From the NCBI RefSeq assembly GCF_022678485.1, contig NZ_JALBYP010000038.1:186001-250000 (forward strand): a stretch of DNA of 64,000 bases. The letters are read 5' to 3'. This document shows positions 18,634 through 26,490 of this stretch, piece after piece. The stretch's first letter is position 1. Every line of letters begins with the position of its first letter. The notes below the pieces were generated by a model. It was not told the origin of the DNA and searched no databases. It was given only the letters and a program-made list of their open reading frames with translations. The position numbers and the translations under genes were made by a program. The stretch comes from Aliiroseovarius sediminis. Lineage in GTDB: Bacteria > Pseudomonadota > Alphaproteobacteria > Rhodobacterales > Rhodobacteraceae.

Positions 18634-18675
18634 CTAGATTGTCCCGGCACCTCTCTCCGTTGTATCTCTTGACAT
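18634..18675 (-). CDS. Possible 13-residue peptide inside the structured RNA
   Basis: An ATG at 18675 with a strong AAAGGAGGT site 4-12 bases upstream opens the frame MSRDTTERGAGTI and ends in TAG. The ribosome binding site is nearly perfect, which is striking for so short a frame, but it is part of the 13-pair closing stem of the surrounding RNA and would be hidden unless that stem opens. The peptide resembles nothing I know. It could be a regulatory leader peptide, or the Shine-Dalgarno-like sequence could exist only for base-pairing. Confidence 0.3.
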   Translation of the reverse strand: MSRDTTERGAGTI

Positions 18676-18743
18676 GGACACCTCCTTTCTCGCTGTTTCT
18701 ATAAATAGGAGGTTGCCACATATTTTGTGTTTGTCAAAACTTT

Positions 18744-19364
18744 TCACGCAGGATTTGGTGAAAGTTTCGTGACAATGAGGCGAAATGGAACCAGTGCGAG
18801 CAGCGCAAGTGCCAGTTTTACAAGCCAATCGGCCACCGCCAGCGACACCCAAAGCGGTGCGTTGGGACCAGTGCCCAAAAGCGGCAGAACCTCGCCTGCC
18901 CAAGTGATATCGTTCGATGGCTCAAGGAAAGCAAGGCTGGCAGAGAAGGCCACGGTGAAGAAGATCGCGGTATCAACCGAGCTTCCGACGATGGTGCTGG
19001 CGACTGGTGCGCGCCACCATTTGCCATGCCGCAGACGGTCAAAGATCGCCACGTCCAAAAGTTGCGCGGTCAGGAAGGCAAGGCCCGACGCCATTGCCAC
19101 GCGCAAGGTGACAAGTGGGCCAAATTCGCCCGCGATCTGCGTGCCGATGAAGCTGCAAATCACCCCGGTGATGAAACCCGCCAATACGACCTTTCGCGCG
19201 GCGGTGGCACCATAGACGCGGTTCATCACGTCAGTAACGAGAAAGGCAAGCGGATAGGTGAATGCGCCCCATGTTAGCCATTGGCCGAACAAATGCTGCA
19301 CAAGAATGTTTGAGGCCACGACGATGGCGGCCATGGCGATTATGCCGGGAAGAATACGTTTCAT
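18744..19364 (-). CDS. Queuosine precursor transporter (VUT/YhhQ family)
   Basis: The protein (206 residues, about six membrane helices) matches the YhhQ/VUT family, which imports the queuosine precursors preQ0/preQ1 for tRNA modification. YPLAFLVTDVMNRVYGATAA near residue 40 is the family hallmark (TD..N..YG). The ATG at 19364 begins the recognisable MKRILPG; upstream codons in the same frame are not conserved-looking. The ribosome binding site is weak. I looked for a preQ1 riboswitch in the 70 bases upstream and saw only a GTCCC/GGGAC hairpin without the expected A-rich pseudoknot tail. Confidence 0.85.
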   Translation of the reverse strand: MKRILPGIIAMAAIVVASNILVQHLFGQWLTWGAFTYPLAFLVTDVMNRVYGATAARKVVLAGFITGVICSFIGTQIAGEFGPLVTLRVAMASGLAFLTAQLLDVAIFDRLRHGKWWRAPVASTIVGSSVDTAIFFTVAFSASLAFLEPSNDITWAGEVLPLLGTGPNAPLWVSLAVADWLVKLALALLALVPFRLIVTKLSPNPA

Positions 19365-19435
19365 CTGTTGATCCGTTTTAGCAAGGTAGCGGAGACTTGG
19401 TCCCAACCGGGCCGGGACGGCTGTGATCTAAACGC

Positions 19436-20383
19436 TCAGCGTGCGTTAATCAAGTGGTCCGCCGTAAGCCCCGCGCCTTCCGGCACCACGTACTCGACGA
19501 TCTCGGTCACTTGAAAGAACATGAAATTGTCGTCCGAGATCATGGTAAGACGGATCAAACCATCCGTGTCCCGCCAGACGGCCAGCCCTTCAAGATTATC
19601 ATGGGTGCCGACCTTGCTTTGCAGAAGGATGGTTTCATTGGTCAGCCCGTCGGGCGTGATGTCAAAGCGCCGTACGCGGTTGGTGAAACCAAGGATGCTG
19701 CCAAGGTGACGTTCCAGCAGATAAAGGCGGCCATCGGGTCCGATATCGGCCCCGACGGGCAGATAGGGCGCATGTCGCGCGATAGTAAAGCGCGTGTCCC
19801 ATGTCCGGGCCCCCGGTGCCAAGCGATAGACGACATGCGGTGCGGTCTGTTTGTTCGACCCTTCAGGGATCATGAAAAGCGTGCCGTCACGGTTGATCGC
19901 CAACGCCTCTTGCGCGCTGTTGCCGGCCATCCGATCGGTTGCCGGATTCTTTGGCATATTCTGCCCCTTGGCATTCCCGCGCACATATTTGGTGATGCGG
20001 TGTTGCACCTCGAAGCTGACATAGACGTCGCCGTTATCTGCGATTGCAAGCCCTTCGCTGTCGGTCCAGATTCCGCGCAGCGGTTTGCCGCGGGGGGATG
20101 TCAGTTTGTTCAGCTTGCTATGCACGATCTTTTTGATCACGCCATTTTCGCGAATAAATTTGCCGCGCGTCACGTGGCCGCGGTCGGTCAGGGCGACAAA
20201 GGTGGTGCCATCCTCGGTGACCTCAATCCCCGAAAATCCGCCGAACGCGGGGTCATCGCCCCCGTGCCAACGATAGGACGACACGAGCTTTGCTTCGGGC
20301 ACGGTTTGCGCGCCCAGATCGAGGGTGAAAAACGCGACAAGCGCCGCCAACGCTCCTAGCGCGAGGACAAGACGGTACGGCAT
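19436..20383 (-). CDS. Exported esterase-like/phytase-like beta-propeller protein (PF13449 type)
   Basis: The protein has a signal peptide or N-terminal anchor (residues 1-26, LVLALGALAALVAFF), then a mature part with FSGIEVTEDGTTFVALTDRG and IWTDSEGLAIADNGDVYVSFE, repeats typical of the 'esterase-like activity of phytase' family. NLEGLAVWRDTDGLIRLTM near the C-terminus is another family blade. It should act in the periplasm, but the family has no settled substrate. Its start overlaps the end of mepA by 28 bases, so the two are probably co-translated. Confidence 0.8.
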   Translation of the reverse strand: MPYRLVLALGALAALVAFFTLDLGAQTVPEAKLVSSYRWHGGDDPAFGGFSGIEVTEDGTTFVALTDRGHVTRGKFIRENGVIKKIVHSKLNKLTSPRGKPLRGIWTDSEGLAIADNGDVYVSFEVQHRITKYVRGNAKGQNMPKNPATDRMAGNSAQEALAINRDGTLFMIPEGSNKQTAPHVVYRLAPGARTWDTRFTIARHAPYLPVGADIGPDGRLYLLERHLGSILGFTNRVRRFDITPDGLTNETILLQSKVGTHDNLEGLAVWRDTDGLIRLTMISDDNFMFFQVTEIVEYVVPEGAGLTADHLINAR

Positions 20384-21240
20384 TGCTTGGGCAAATCCCC
20401 CAGTGTCAAAGGTCCACGTGGCTTGCTTGGTTTCGAAGGTTTGGGCGGCGCTGGTTTCGGGTTCAGGATGTTATTGACCCAATCCACGGCGTCCTGACAC
20501 CCATCGCCACGCGGCGGCGGGGCCTGATCCACGCAGCCCCGCACCCCTTTCGGACAGTGCAGGCGCACATGGAAATGGTAGTGATGTCCCCACCAAGGCC
20601 GGATCTTGCGCAGCCATTTGCGGCTGCCTTTTTCGTCCTTGCACATCTGAACTTTAGCGCCCGGAAATACAAAAATACGCGCCACGCGTCGATCCTTTGC
20701 GGCAGCTTTTAATATTTCGTGGTGCGCACGGGTCCAGTTGTTGTTTACGAACGCCCCCTTCGCCCGCTGCATCGAGATGGACGAGATATTCTCGCGCGCA
20801 TTCACCGACAGGTTCAGTTTGTTGGCGGGCAGCATCCAGATATCGGCGTCCAGTCCGATCTGGTGCGACCTGTGCCCGGTCAGCATGGGGCCGCCGCGGG
20901 GTTGGCTAAGGTCGCCGACATAAAGCCCGCCCCACCCCCGTTGCCGGGCGGCCTTGCGCGACAGATCCTGCACGAAATCAACCAGTTCCGGGTGGCCCCA
21001 GTTCCGGTTTCGCGACAGCCGCATCGCTTGCCATGTCGGTCCGGTTTGCGGCAATTGAACGCCTCCGGCCAGACAGCCCTTGGCGTAGGACCCGAACGAT
21101 GCGGCTTTATGCGCTGACCCGCCTTTGATCGCACCAAATAACTGCTTGGCGGCTGGTTCTGCCGCCGCATTGATAGGGTTGGCCAGCGTGATGGCCAAAG
21201 CGCCCAGCGCAATCGCTTTTCTAACGAGTCCTGTTTTCAT
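20356..21240 (-). CDS. mepA: Penicillin-insensitive murein endopeptidase
   Basis: MepA is a periplasmic zinc endopeptidase that cuts cross-links between peptidoglycan peptides. The 294-residue protein has a signal peptide ending near NAAAEPA. The LAS-type metal ligands are in LTGHRSHQIGLDADIWMLP and in WWGHHYHFHVRLHCP. Cysteines in KGCLAG, QMCKDE, HCPKGVRGC and GDGC suggest disulfides. The C-terminus has a Pro/Lys linker (KPAPPKPSKPSKP). I set the start at 21240, where the signal peptide begins. It overlaps the downstream phytase-like gene by 28 bases and lies 13 bases after the MFS gene. Confidence 0.92.
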   Translation of the reverse strand: MKTGLVRKAIALGALAITLANPINAAAEPAAKQLFGAIKGGSAHKAASFGSYAKGCLAGGVQLPQTGPTWQAMRLSRNRNWGHPELVDFVQDLSRKAARQRGWGGLYVGDLSQPRGGPMLTGHRSHQIGLDADIWMLPANKLNLSVNARENISSISMQRAKGAFVNNNWTRAHHEILKAAAKDRRVARIFVFPGAKVQMCKDEKGSRKWLRKIRPWWGHHYHFHVRLHCPKGVRGCVDQAPPPRGDGCQDAVDWVNNILNPKPAPPKPSKPSKPRGPLTLGDLPKQCRTVLSSR

Positions 21241-21253
21241 CACCTGCTCTCCG

Positions 21254-22618
21254 TTACTGCTCACCTTCTGGTTTAACCCAGACCAAAAGCAAAAGCCCCA
21301 CCGCAAACAATATGATCAGCGGAGAAACGCCGAGCCGCGCGCTGCCCGTCATCGTCGTAAACCACGCAATCAGCGCAGGGGCCATGAAAGATGTGGCCCG
21401 ACCCGACAGGCCGTAAAGGCCGAAACTTTCAGTGGGCGCCAGCGGGTCGACATGGCGCACCATCATCGACCGGCTGGCCGATTGCAAGGTGCCGCCCATG
21501 CCGCCGATCAACATCCCGCACCCGAAGAACAGGATATCCGGCAGGTTCGACCCGTCTGGCAGCGGAATGCCGAAAATCGCCTCGCGCGTCATATTGATGA
21601 CCAGAAAGCAGACCGCCATCAGGGTCAACACGGCCCCGATAATCACCGGTTTCGGGCCAAGCCGGCGGTCAACGCGCCCGCCCAGCCAACTGAACACCGC
21701 CGCGGCCAGCCCCGAGATCACGCCAAAGACGCCCACCAGTACGATGGGCCAGTTCAGGACCAGGCTCGCATAGACTCCGCCGAACCCGTAAAGACCGTTG
21801 AGCGCGTCGCGATAAAACATCGAGCTGCCAAGATACGCCGCCAGGCTTCTTTTGTGCCGCAACCCGCGAATGGTGCGCCCAAGGATGGCAAAGGCGCCGG
21901 ACAGGCTGTGCCGCCCGCCGGGCTTGGGCACATCCTTGACCCACAGGGCATAGGGGACCATGAAAATCATGAACCACAGCGCAACAAACGGGCCGACGAA
22001 GCGCGTGCCCTCGCGTGCCTCGGCATCCAGCAGCCCCAGACCGGGCGCAAGGCCGATCAGGGTCTTCCCGTTGGGTTGTTCGACGAACAGCGTCAGCATG
22101 ATCGCCAAAGCGACCAGCCCGCCAATATAGCCGAAGGCAAACCCGGACCCCGACACCTCGCCCACCTCGGCTTGACCGGCAAGGCTGGGCAGTTGTGAAT
22201 TGGTGAACACAAGGGCGAATTCCGCGCCGATGAAGCCGATGGCAAACATGACGATCATCGCCCACATGTTCGACCCGTCCGGCTGCGTCCACCACAGTGA
22301 TCCCGCGCCGACCACGTAAAGAAGGCCAAACACTGCAACCCAAGGACGCACCCGCCCGGCTGTATCGGCCAGCGCACCCATGATCGGTGCGCCAAACCCG
22401 ATGATCAGGCCAGCTGCCGCCAACCCCCATGACCAAATGCTTTGCGCCTTTGCATCGGCGGCAAGCTCGGTCATGCCTTCAGCCATGAAGAATTCGGTCG
22501 CGACGGCAGCAAAGAACGGGCCGAAAATGAAAGTCAGCAACAATGTGTGATAGGGCTGGCTGGCCCAGTCGAACCAATACCAGCCCCAAATCCGCCTGCG
22601 CGGTGATATTTCGGCCAT
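21254..22618 (-). CDS. MFS transporter, UMF1/Atg22-like
   Basis: The 454-residue protein has about twelve membrane helices and begins RRIWGWYWFDWASQPYHTLL, the hallmark of UMF1-family transporters related to yeast vacuolar Atg22. GGMGGTLQSASRSMM and PTESFGLYGLSGRATSF are conserved later segments. Members of this family are thought to export amino acids or other small metabolites, but bacterial substrates are mostly unknown. It is upstream of mepA in the same direction with a 13-base spacer. Confidence 0.88.
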   Translation of the reverse strand: MAEISPRRRIWGWYWFDWASQPYHTLLLTFIFGPFFAAVATEFFMAEGMTELAADAKAQSIWSWGLAAAGLIIGFGAPIMGALADTAGRVRPWVAVFGLLYVVGAGSLWWTQPDGSNMWAMIVMFAIGFIGAEFALVFTNSQLPSLAGQAEVGEVSGSGFAFGYIGGLVALAIMLTLFVEQPNGKTLIGLAPGLGLLDAEAREGTRFVGPFVALWFMIFMVPYALWVKDVPKPGGRHSLSGAFAILGRTIRGLRHKRSLAAYLGSSMFYRDALNGLYGFGGVYASLVLNWPIVLVGVFGVISGLAAAVFSWLGGRVDRRLGPKPVIIGAVLTLMAVCFLVINMTREAIFGIPLPDGSNLPDILFFGCGMLIGGMGGTLQSASRSMMVRHVDPLAPTESFGLYGLSGRATSFMAPALIAWFTTMTGSARLGVSPLIILFAVGLLLLVWVKPEGEQ

Positions 22619-22674
22619 GCCTGCTCCCTGTTTGAAACGATCAAACAGGGAAACCTACTTGCGGGCAAGGGGTG

Positions 22675-23205
22675 TTACGCCTGCGGGGGCCACGGGCGCA
22701 CAGCATCCGCGTCGATCCACGCCTGAACCCATTTCGGCAACTCGGGCTGCGGGCCTTCATAACGCAGTGCATCGACCACCCTGGCAGTTGGAACGATCCC
22801 ACTACGATCCGTCACCGCCGAGCGATAAACGATCTGGTTCGCGCACTCGCCGCCCAGCCACATGCTTTGTTCGACATAGATGAACCTGTCGTCCCATCCA
22901 ACGACACGGCTGTGCATTTCAAACCGGACAAAGGTGCGAATGCGTTTGCGATACCGCACGCTGGCCCCGGCCATCGTCAAACCCCAGCGGTTCTTGATCA
23001 ACATCCGGGTCAGCCCTGTGCGCCCCGCCAGCGGAATGCGTCCCAGATCATACAGCGTAAGCGTGCGTCCGTTGTTCAACTCGCGCCACAGGTCGATGTC
23101 CCATGGCCAGCACATGTGATGGCTGACATGCGTGCCAGTGATCGGCAGGGGCTTGGCCCGTGCGTTTACGATCAGCTCTTTCGTCATACGCAGAAAGGGA
23201 TACAT
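22675..23205 (-). CDS. Hot-dog fold thioesterase, THEM6-like
   Basis: This 176-residue protein looks like the 4HBT/THEM6 group: DIDLWRELNNGRTLTLYDLGR corresponds to the conserved D-x(n)-NNxRY helix start, and RYRKRIRTFVRFEMHSRVVG with RFIYVEQSMW forms the following strands. It should hydrolyse an acyl thioester, but the substrate is unknown. The start is fixed by GGAGG four bases before the ATG at 23205. It lies 56 bases upstream of the MFS gene and is divergent from the YggT gene. Confidence 0.75.
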   Translation of the reverse strand: MYPFLRMTKELIVNARAKPLPITGTHVSHHMCWPWDIDLWRELNNGRTLTLYDLGRIPLAGRTGLTRMLIKNRWGLTMAGASVRYRKRIRTFVRFEMHSRVVGWDDRFIYVEQSMWLGGECANQIVYRSAVTDRSGIVPTARVVDALRYEGPQPELPKWVQAWIDADAVRPWPPQA

Positions 23206-23331
23206 GGTGCCTCCTTCAGGTTGTGGCTGACCTGCCCAAGCCCCGCGCAAACGTCAACCGGAACCGCGCGTCACTCTTGCCCTGCCGGGCAACCTTCCCT
23301 AGATGGATGTGGCAACCCCGAAGGAGCTTTC

Positions 23332-23619
23332 ATGCAGTCCCTGTTTCAAATCCTGATGCTGATCGTGGATATCGCCTGGTTCATCCTGATCGCGCATATC
23401 GTGATGTCCTGGCTGATTAATTTTCAGGTGCTCAACCTGCGGCAACATATTGTGGCGCAGGTCTGGTATGGCCTGAATCGGCTGCTGGAGCCCGTGTATT
23501 CCCGCATTCGTGCCTTCCTGCCCCAGACGAGTGGCCTGGACTTTGCGCCGTTGGTCGCGCTGATCGCGCTTTACGCAATCCGGATCATTCTGATCAACAA
23601 CGCGTCGGCATTCTACTAA
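23332..23619 (+). CDS. YggT family membrane protein
   Basis: The 95-residue protein has two hydrophobic segments (LFQILMLIVDIAWFILIAHI and, near the end, LVALIALYAIRIILI) flanking SRIRAFLPQTSGLDFAPLV, which is the diagnostic YggT motif (P..gG.D.sP). YggT proteins are small inner-membrane proteins associated with osmotic tolerance or cell-division functions. The ATG at 23332 has AAGGAG 6 bases upstream. recQ follows 59 bases later on the same strand. Confidence 0.9.
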   Translation: MQSLFQILMLIVDIAWFILIAHIVMSWLINFQVLNLRQHIVAQVWYGLNRLLEPVYSRIRAFLPQTSGLDFAPLVALIALYAIRIILINNASAFY

Positions 23620-23678
23620 GCCCCTTGTCCCTTGCGGTTGCGCATGGGATTGTGCCCTCAAAACACCGAGCAGCACAC

Positions 23679-25727
23679 ATGCCCCGCGATCTGGACCTTT
23701 TGAAATCCGTTTTCGGCTTCGATGAATTTCGCCCCGGACAGGCCGAAATCGTCGAGGCCGTTTCGCGTGGCGAAAACACCTTGGCGATCATGCCAACCGG
23801 CGGTGGTAAATCCCTTTGTTTTCAACTTCCTGCGCTGATCCGTGACGGCGTGACCGTGGTGATTTCACCCTTGATTGCGCTAATGCGCGATCAGGTGCGT
23901 GCGCTTCAGGCGGCGGGGGTGAACGCTGGCGCCCTGACCTCGGGCAACACGCAGGATGAAACGGATGCGGTATTTGATGCGCTGTCACGCGGCGATCTGA
24001 AGCTGCTTTACATGGCGCCCGAGCGGCTGGCATCGGGCGGGACGCTCAATCTGCTGCGCAATGCCGGTGTAACCCTGATCGCGGTGGACGAGGCGCATTG
24101 CGTCAGCCAATGGGGCCATGATTTCCGCCCCGACTATCTGCGGATCGGCGAGTTGCGGCGCGCACTGAACGTGCCCCTCGCCGCCTTTACCGCCACCGCC
24201 GACGAAGAAACTCGCGTCGAAATTATCCAAAAGCTGTTTGACGACGCGACGCCACGCACCTTTCTTCACGGCTTCGATCGCCCGAACATCCATCTGGCCT
24301 TCGCCGCCAAAGACAGCCCGCGCAATCAGATCCTGAACTTTGCAGCGGCTCGCAAGGGGCAATCTGGTATCGTCTATTCCGCCACCCGCGCCCGCACCGA
24401 AACGCTGGCCAAGGCACTGCGCGATGCAGGTCATCCGGCGGTCTATTACCATGGCGGCATGGACGCCGACGACCGGCGCGAGGTCGAGCGCCGTTTTCAA
24501 CAAGAAGACGGCCTGATCGTCGTCGCAACAGTCGCCTTCGGCATGGGCGTCGACAAGCCCGACATTCGTTGGGTCGCCCATTCTGACCTGCCCAAGTCCA
24601 TCGAGTCCTATTATCAGGAAATCGGCCGCGCCGGTCGCGACGGGGCGCCCGCTGATACGCTGACGCTGTTTGGGGCTGATGATATCCGGCTGAGGCGGTC
24701 GCAAATCGACGAAGGTTTGGCCCCACCCGAACGGCGCGCGGCCGATCATGGTCGCCTGAACGCCCTTCTGGGTCTGGCCGAGGCGCATGGCTGCCGCCGC
24801 AAACAGCTTCTGGCCTATTTCGGGGAAGATGCCACACCCTGTGGAAACTGCGATCTGTGCGCGACTCCGCCCGATCTGTTTGACGGCACCGTGGATGTTA
24901 TGAAGGCGCTGTCGGCGATCCTGCGCACGGGCGAATATTTCGGCGCGGGCCACCTGATCGACATTCTGCGCGGCACGATGACCGACCGTATCCGAGACCG
25001 GGGCCATGACCAATTGCCGACTTTCGGGGTTGGCAAGGATCACGACAAACGTATGTGGCAGGCGATTTTCCGGCAAATGTTGGGGTTGGATCTGGTGCGC
25101 CCTGATCCCGAACGCCATGGTGCGCTGCGCATCACCGAAAAGGCCCACCCGGTTTTGCGGGGCGAGGCACAAGTTGAGCTGCGGCGTGACACCCTTAAAA
25201 GCACCATGCGGCGGCCAGCCGCCAAGATGATGGTAGCGGACGAAGACGCGCCGTTGTTGTCAGCCCTGAAGGCCAAACGTCGCGCGCTAGCCGAAGCCGC
25301 CCGCGTTCCGGCCTATGTCGTTTTTAACGACCGCACGTTGATCGAGATGGCCGAAAAGCGCCCCTCTGATCTGGACCAGATGGCCGGAATTGGCGGCGTT
25401 GGCGCCAAGAAACTGGAAAGCTATGGGCGCGATTTTCTGGCGGTGATCGCGGGGGCCAAGGCGCCCGATCTGCACCCGCAACGGCGTAAACTGGCAGGCC
25501 GCGATGCGGGTGGTGTGTTTGATCAATTGCACCTGATTGCCACCGATCTGGCGCGGGGCGAGGACGGCACCGGCAAATATCTGAGCGTGACGGCATCCAC
25601 TCTGCGCCAGATTGCTGAACGCAAACCCATGACGGTCGGTGATTTGGGCCGTATTCCGGGTATGAATGAACAAAAGGCGGACCGGTTTGGCACCGCTTTC
25701 ATCGACGCACTGACACAGGAGGCTTGA
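23679..25727 (+). CDS. recQ: ATP-dependent DNA helicase RecQ
   Basis: RecQ unwinds DNA 3' to 5' in recombination and repair. The 682-residue protein carries all expected parts: Walker A in IMPTGGGKSLCFQLPA, the DEAH box in VDEAHCVSQWGHDFRPDY, and helicase motif VI in QEIGRAGRDG. The RQC zinc site has CRRKQLLAYFGED and CGNCDLC, and an HRDC domain (about residues 530-610) holds MAGIGGVGAKKLESYG. A second HRDC-like segment follows at the end. I chose the ATG at 23679, where the protein begins in homologs, although its ribosome binding site is weak. yaaA starts one base after the stop. Confidence 0.95.
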   Translation: MPRDLDLLKSVFGFDEFRPGQAEIVEAVSRGENTLAIMPTGGGKSLCFQLPALIRDGVTVVISPLIALMRDQVRALQAAGVNAGALTSGNTQDETDAVFDALSRGDLKLLYMAPERLASGGTLNLLRNAGVTLIAVDEAHCVSQWGHDFRPDYLRIGELRRALNVPLAAFTATADEETRVEIIQKLFDDATPRTFLHGFDRPNIHLAFAAKDSPRNQILNFAAARKGQSGIVYSATRARTETLAKALRDAGHPAVYYHGGMDADDRREVERRFQQEDGLIVVATVAFGMGVDKPDIRWVAHSDLPKSIESYYQEIGRAGRDGAPADTLTLFGADDIRLRRSQIDEGLAPPERRAADHGRLNALLGLAEAHGCRRKQLLAYFGEDATPCGNCDLCATPPDLFDGTVDVMKALSAILRTGEYFGAGHLIDILRGTMTDRIRDRGHDQLPTFGVGKDHDKRMWQAIFRQMLGLDLVRPDPERHGALRITEKAHPVLRGEAQVELRRDTLKSTMRRPAAKMMVADEDAPLLSALKAKRRALAEAARVPAYVVFNDRTLIEMAEKRPSDLDQMAGIGGVGAKKLESYGRDFLAVIAGAKAPDLHPQRRKLAGRDAGGVFDQLHLIATDLARGEDGTGKYLSVTASTLRQIAERKPMTVGDLGRIPGMNEQKADRFGTAFIDALTQEA

Positions 25728-25728
25728 T

Positions 25729-26490
25729 ATGTTGGTTGTTGTCTCTCCGGCGAAGCGGCTGGACGAAACACCTGCGAAAATTGACGAGGGGACGCAGCCC
25801 GTCTTTCGCGATCAGGCGGAAATCCTGGCCGAAACGGCGCGGGAATTGTCCGGTGATGATCTTGAGAAGCTTATGCGTATCTCGCCTGCGCTGGGCACGT
25901 TGAACGCGGCACGGTTTGCCGATTTTGGCAGCGGAGAAGGCGAGAAGCCCGCGATCGAGATGTTTGCTGGTGATACCTATGCCGGGCTGGATGCCGCCAG
26001 CCTTGATGAAGACGAAATGCGCTATGCCCAAGATCATCTTGGGATCCTGTCCGGGCTGTATGGCCTGTTGCGTCCGATGGACAAGATTGCGCCGCACCGC
26101 TTGGAAATGGGTACACGCATGAAGAACCAGCGCGGCAAGAACCTTTATGAATTTTGGGGCGACCAGATCGCGAACGAGCTGACGCGACGGGCCAAGGCAA
26201 CGTCCAGCAACATTCTTGTCAACTGTGCATCGGTCGAATATTTTTCAGCGGTCGATCAAGACGCGCTGGACCTTCGGATCATAACTCCGCAGTTTTTGGA
26301 TATGAAAGCCGGTCAACCCAAGGTCATCAGCTTCTTTGCCAAGAAGGCACGCGGGGCAATGGCGCGGTATATCGTGCAAAACCGGGTCCGGGATCTGGAT
26401 GGGTTGCAAGACTTTGACCTTGGTGGATATCGGTTTCAACCCGATATGGGGGACGAGGACAGCCCGGTTTTCCTGCGCGACGAAGGTTAG
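25729..26490 (+). CDS. yaaA: Peroxide stress resistance protein YaaA
   Basis: YaaA (DUF328) lowers intracellular free iron and so protects DNA and proteins during hydrogen peroxide stress in E. coli. The 253-residue protein begins MLVVVSPAKRLD and contains FAGDTYAGLDA, LSGLYGLLRPMD and KVISFFAKKARG, all strongly conserved in the family. It follows recQ almost directly, so DNA repair and oxidative protection are cotranscribed. Its stop codon overlaps the stop of the convergent histidine kinase gene by 4 bases. Confidence 0.94.
   Translation: MLVVVSPAKRLDETPAKIDEGTQPVFRDQAEILAETARELSGDDLEKLMRISPALGTLNAARFADFGSGEGEKPAIEMFAGDTYAGLDAASLDEDEMRYAQDHLGILSGLYGLLRPMDKIAPHRLEMGTRMKNQRGKNLYEFWGDQIANELTRRAKATSSNILVNCASVEYFSAVDQDALDLRIITPQFLDMKAGQPKVISFFAKKARGAMARYIVQNRVRDLDGLQDFDLGGYRFQPDMGDEDSPVFLRDEG

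Larger units (their letters stand above)
18506..18691 (-). ncRNA. Candidate structured small RNA with paired ends
   Basis: On the minus strand the segment 18691-18679 (GAGAA then AGGAGGTG) is complementary to 18555-18540 (CACCTCCT, a TAA bulge, TTCTC), giving 13 base pairs that close a loop of about 120 bases. Inside the loop a perfect hairpin forms from CCGGGG, CAGC, CCCCGG. The element is followed directly by an intrinsic terminator at 18540-18506. The paired 5' arm includes a Shine-Dalgarno sequence for a 13-codon frame, so the 3' arm acts as an anti-Shine-Dalgarno. It could be a free sRNA, a 3'-UTR product of the transporter gene ending at 18744, or a leader-peptide switch. I do not recognise it as SRP RNA, 6S RNA or tmRNA. 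Confidence 0.55.

Noticed and set aside
18541-18640. Plus-strand 15-codon frame (start near 18590) or SRP RNA in the arfB-transporter gap
   Set aside because: The plus-strand AAGGAGGTG is about 30 bases too far from that start, and the conserved SRP RNA apical loop is absent; the terminator and wobble pairs favour a minus-strand RNA.
19365-19435. preQ1 riboswitch upstream of the queuosine-precursor transporter
   Set aside because: Only a GTCCC/GGGAC hairpin is seen; the short A-rich tail and the sequence needed for the pseudoknot are absent.
23985-25172. 395-codon minus-strand frame opposite recQ
   Set aside because: RecQ motifs occupy the plus strand throughout; the opposite frame is a GC-bias shadow.
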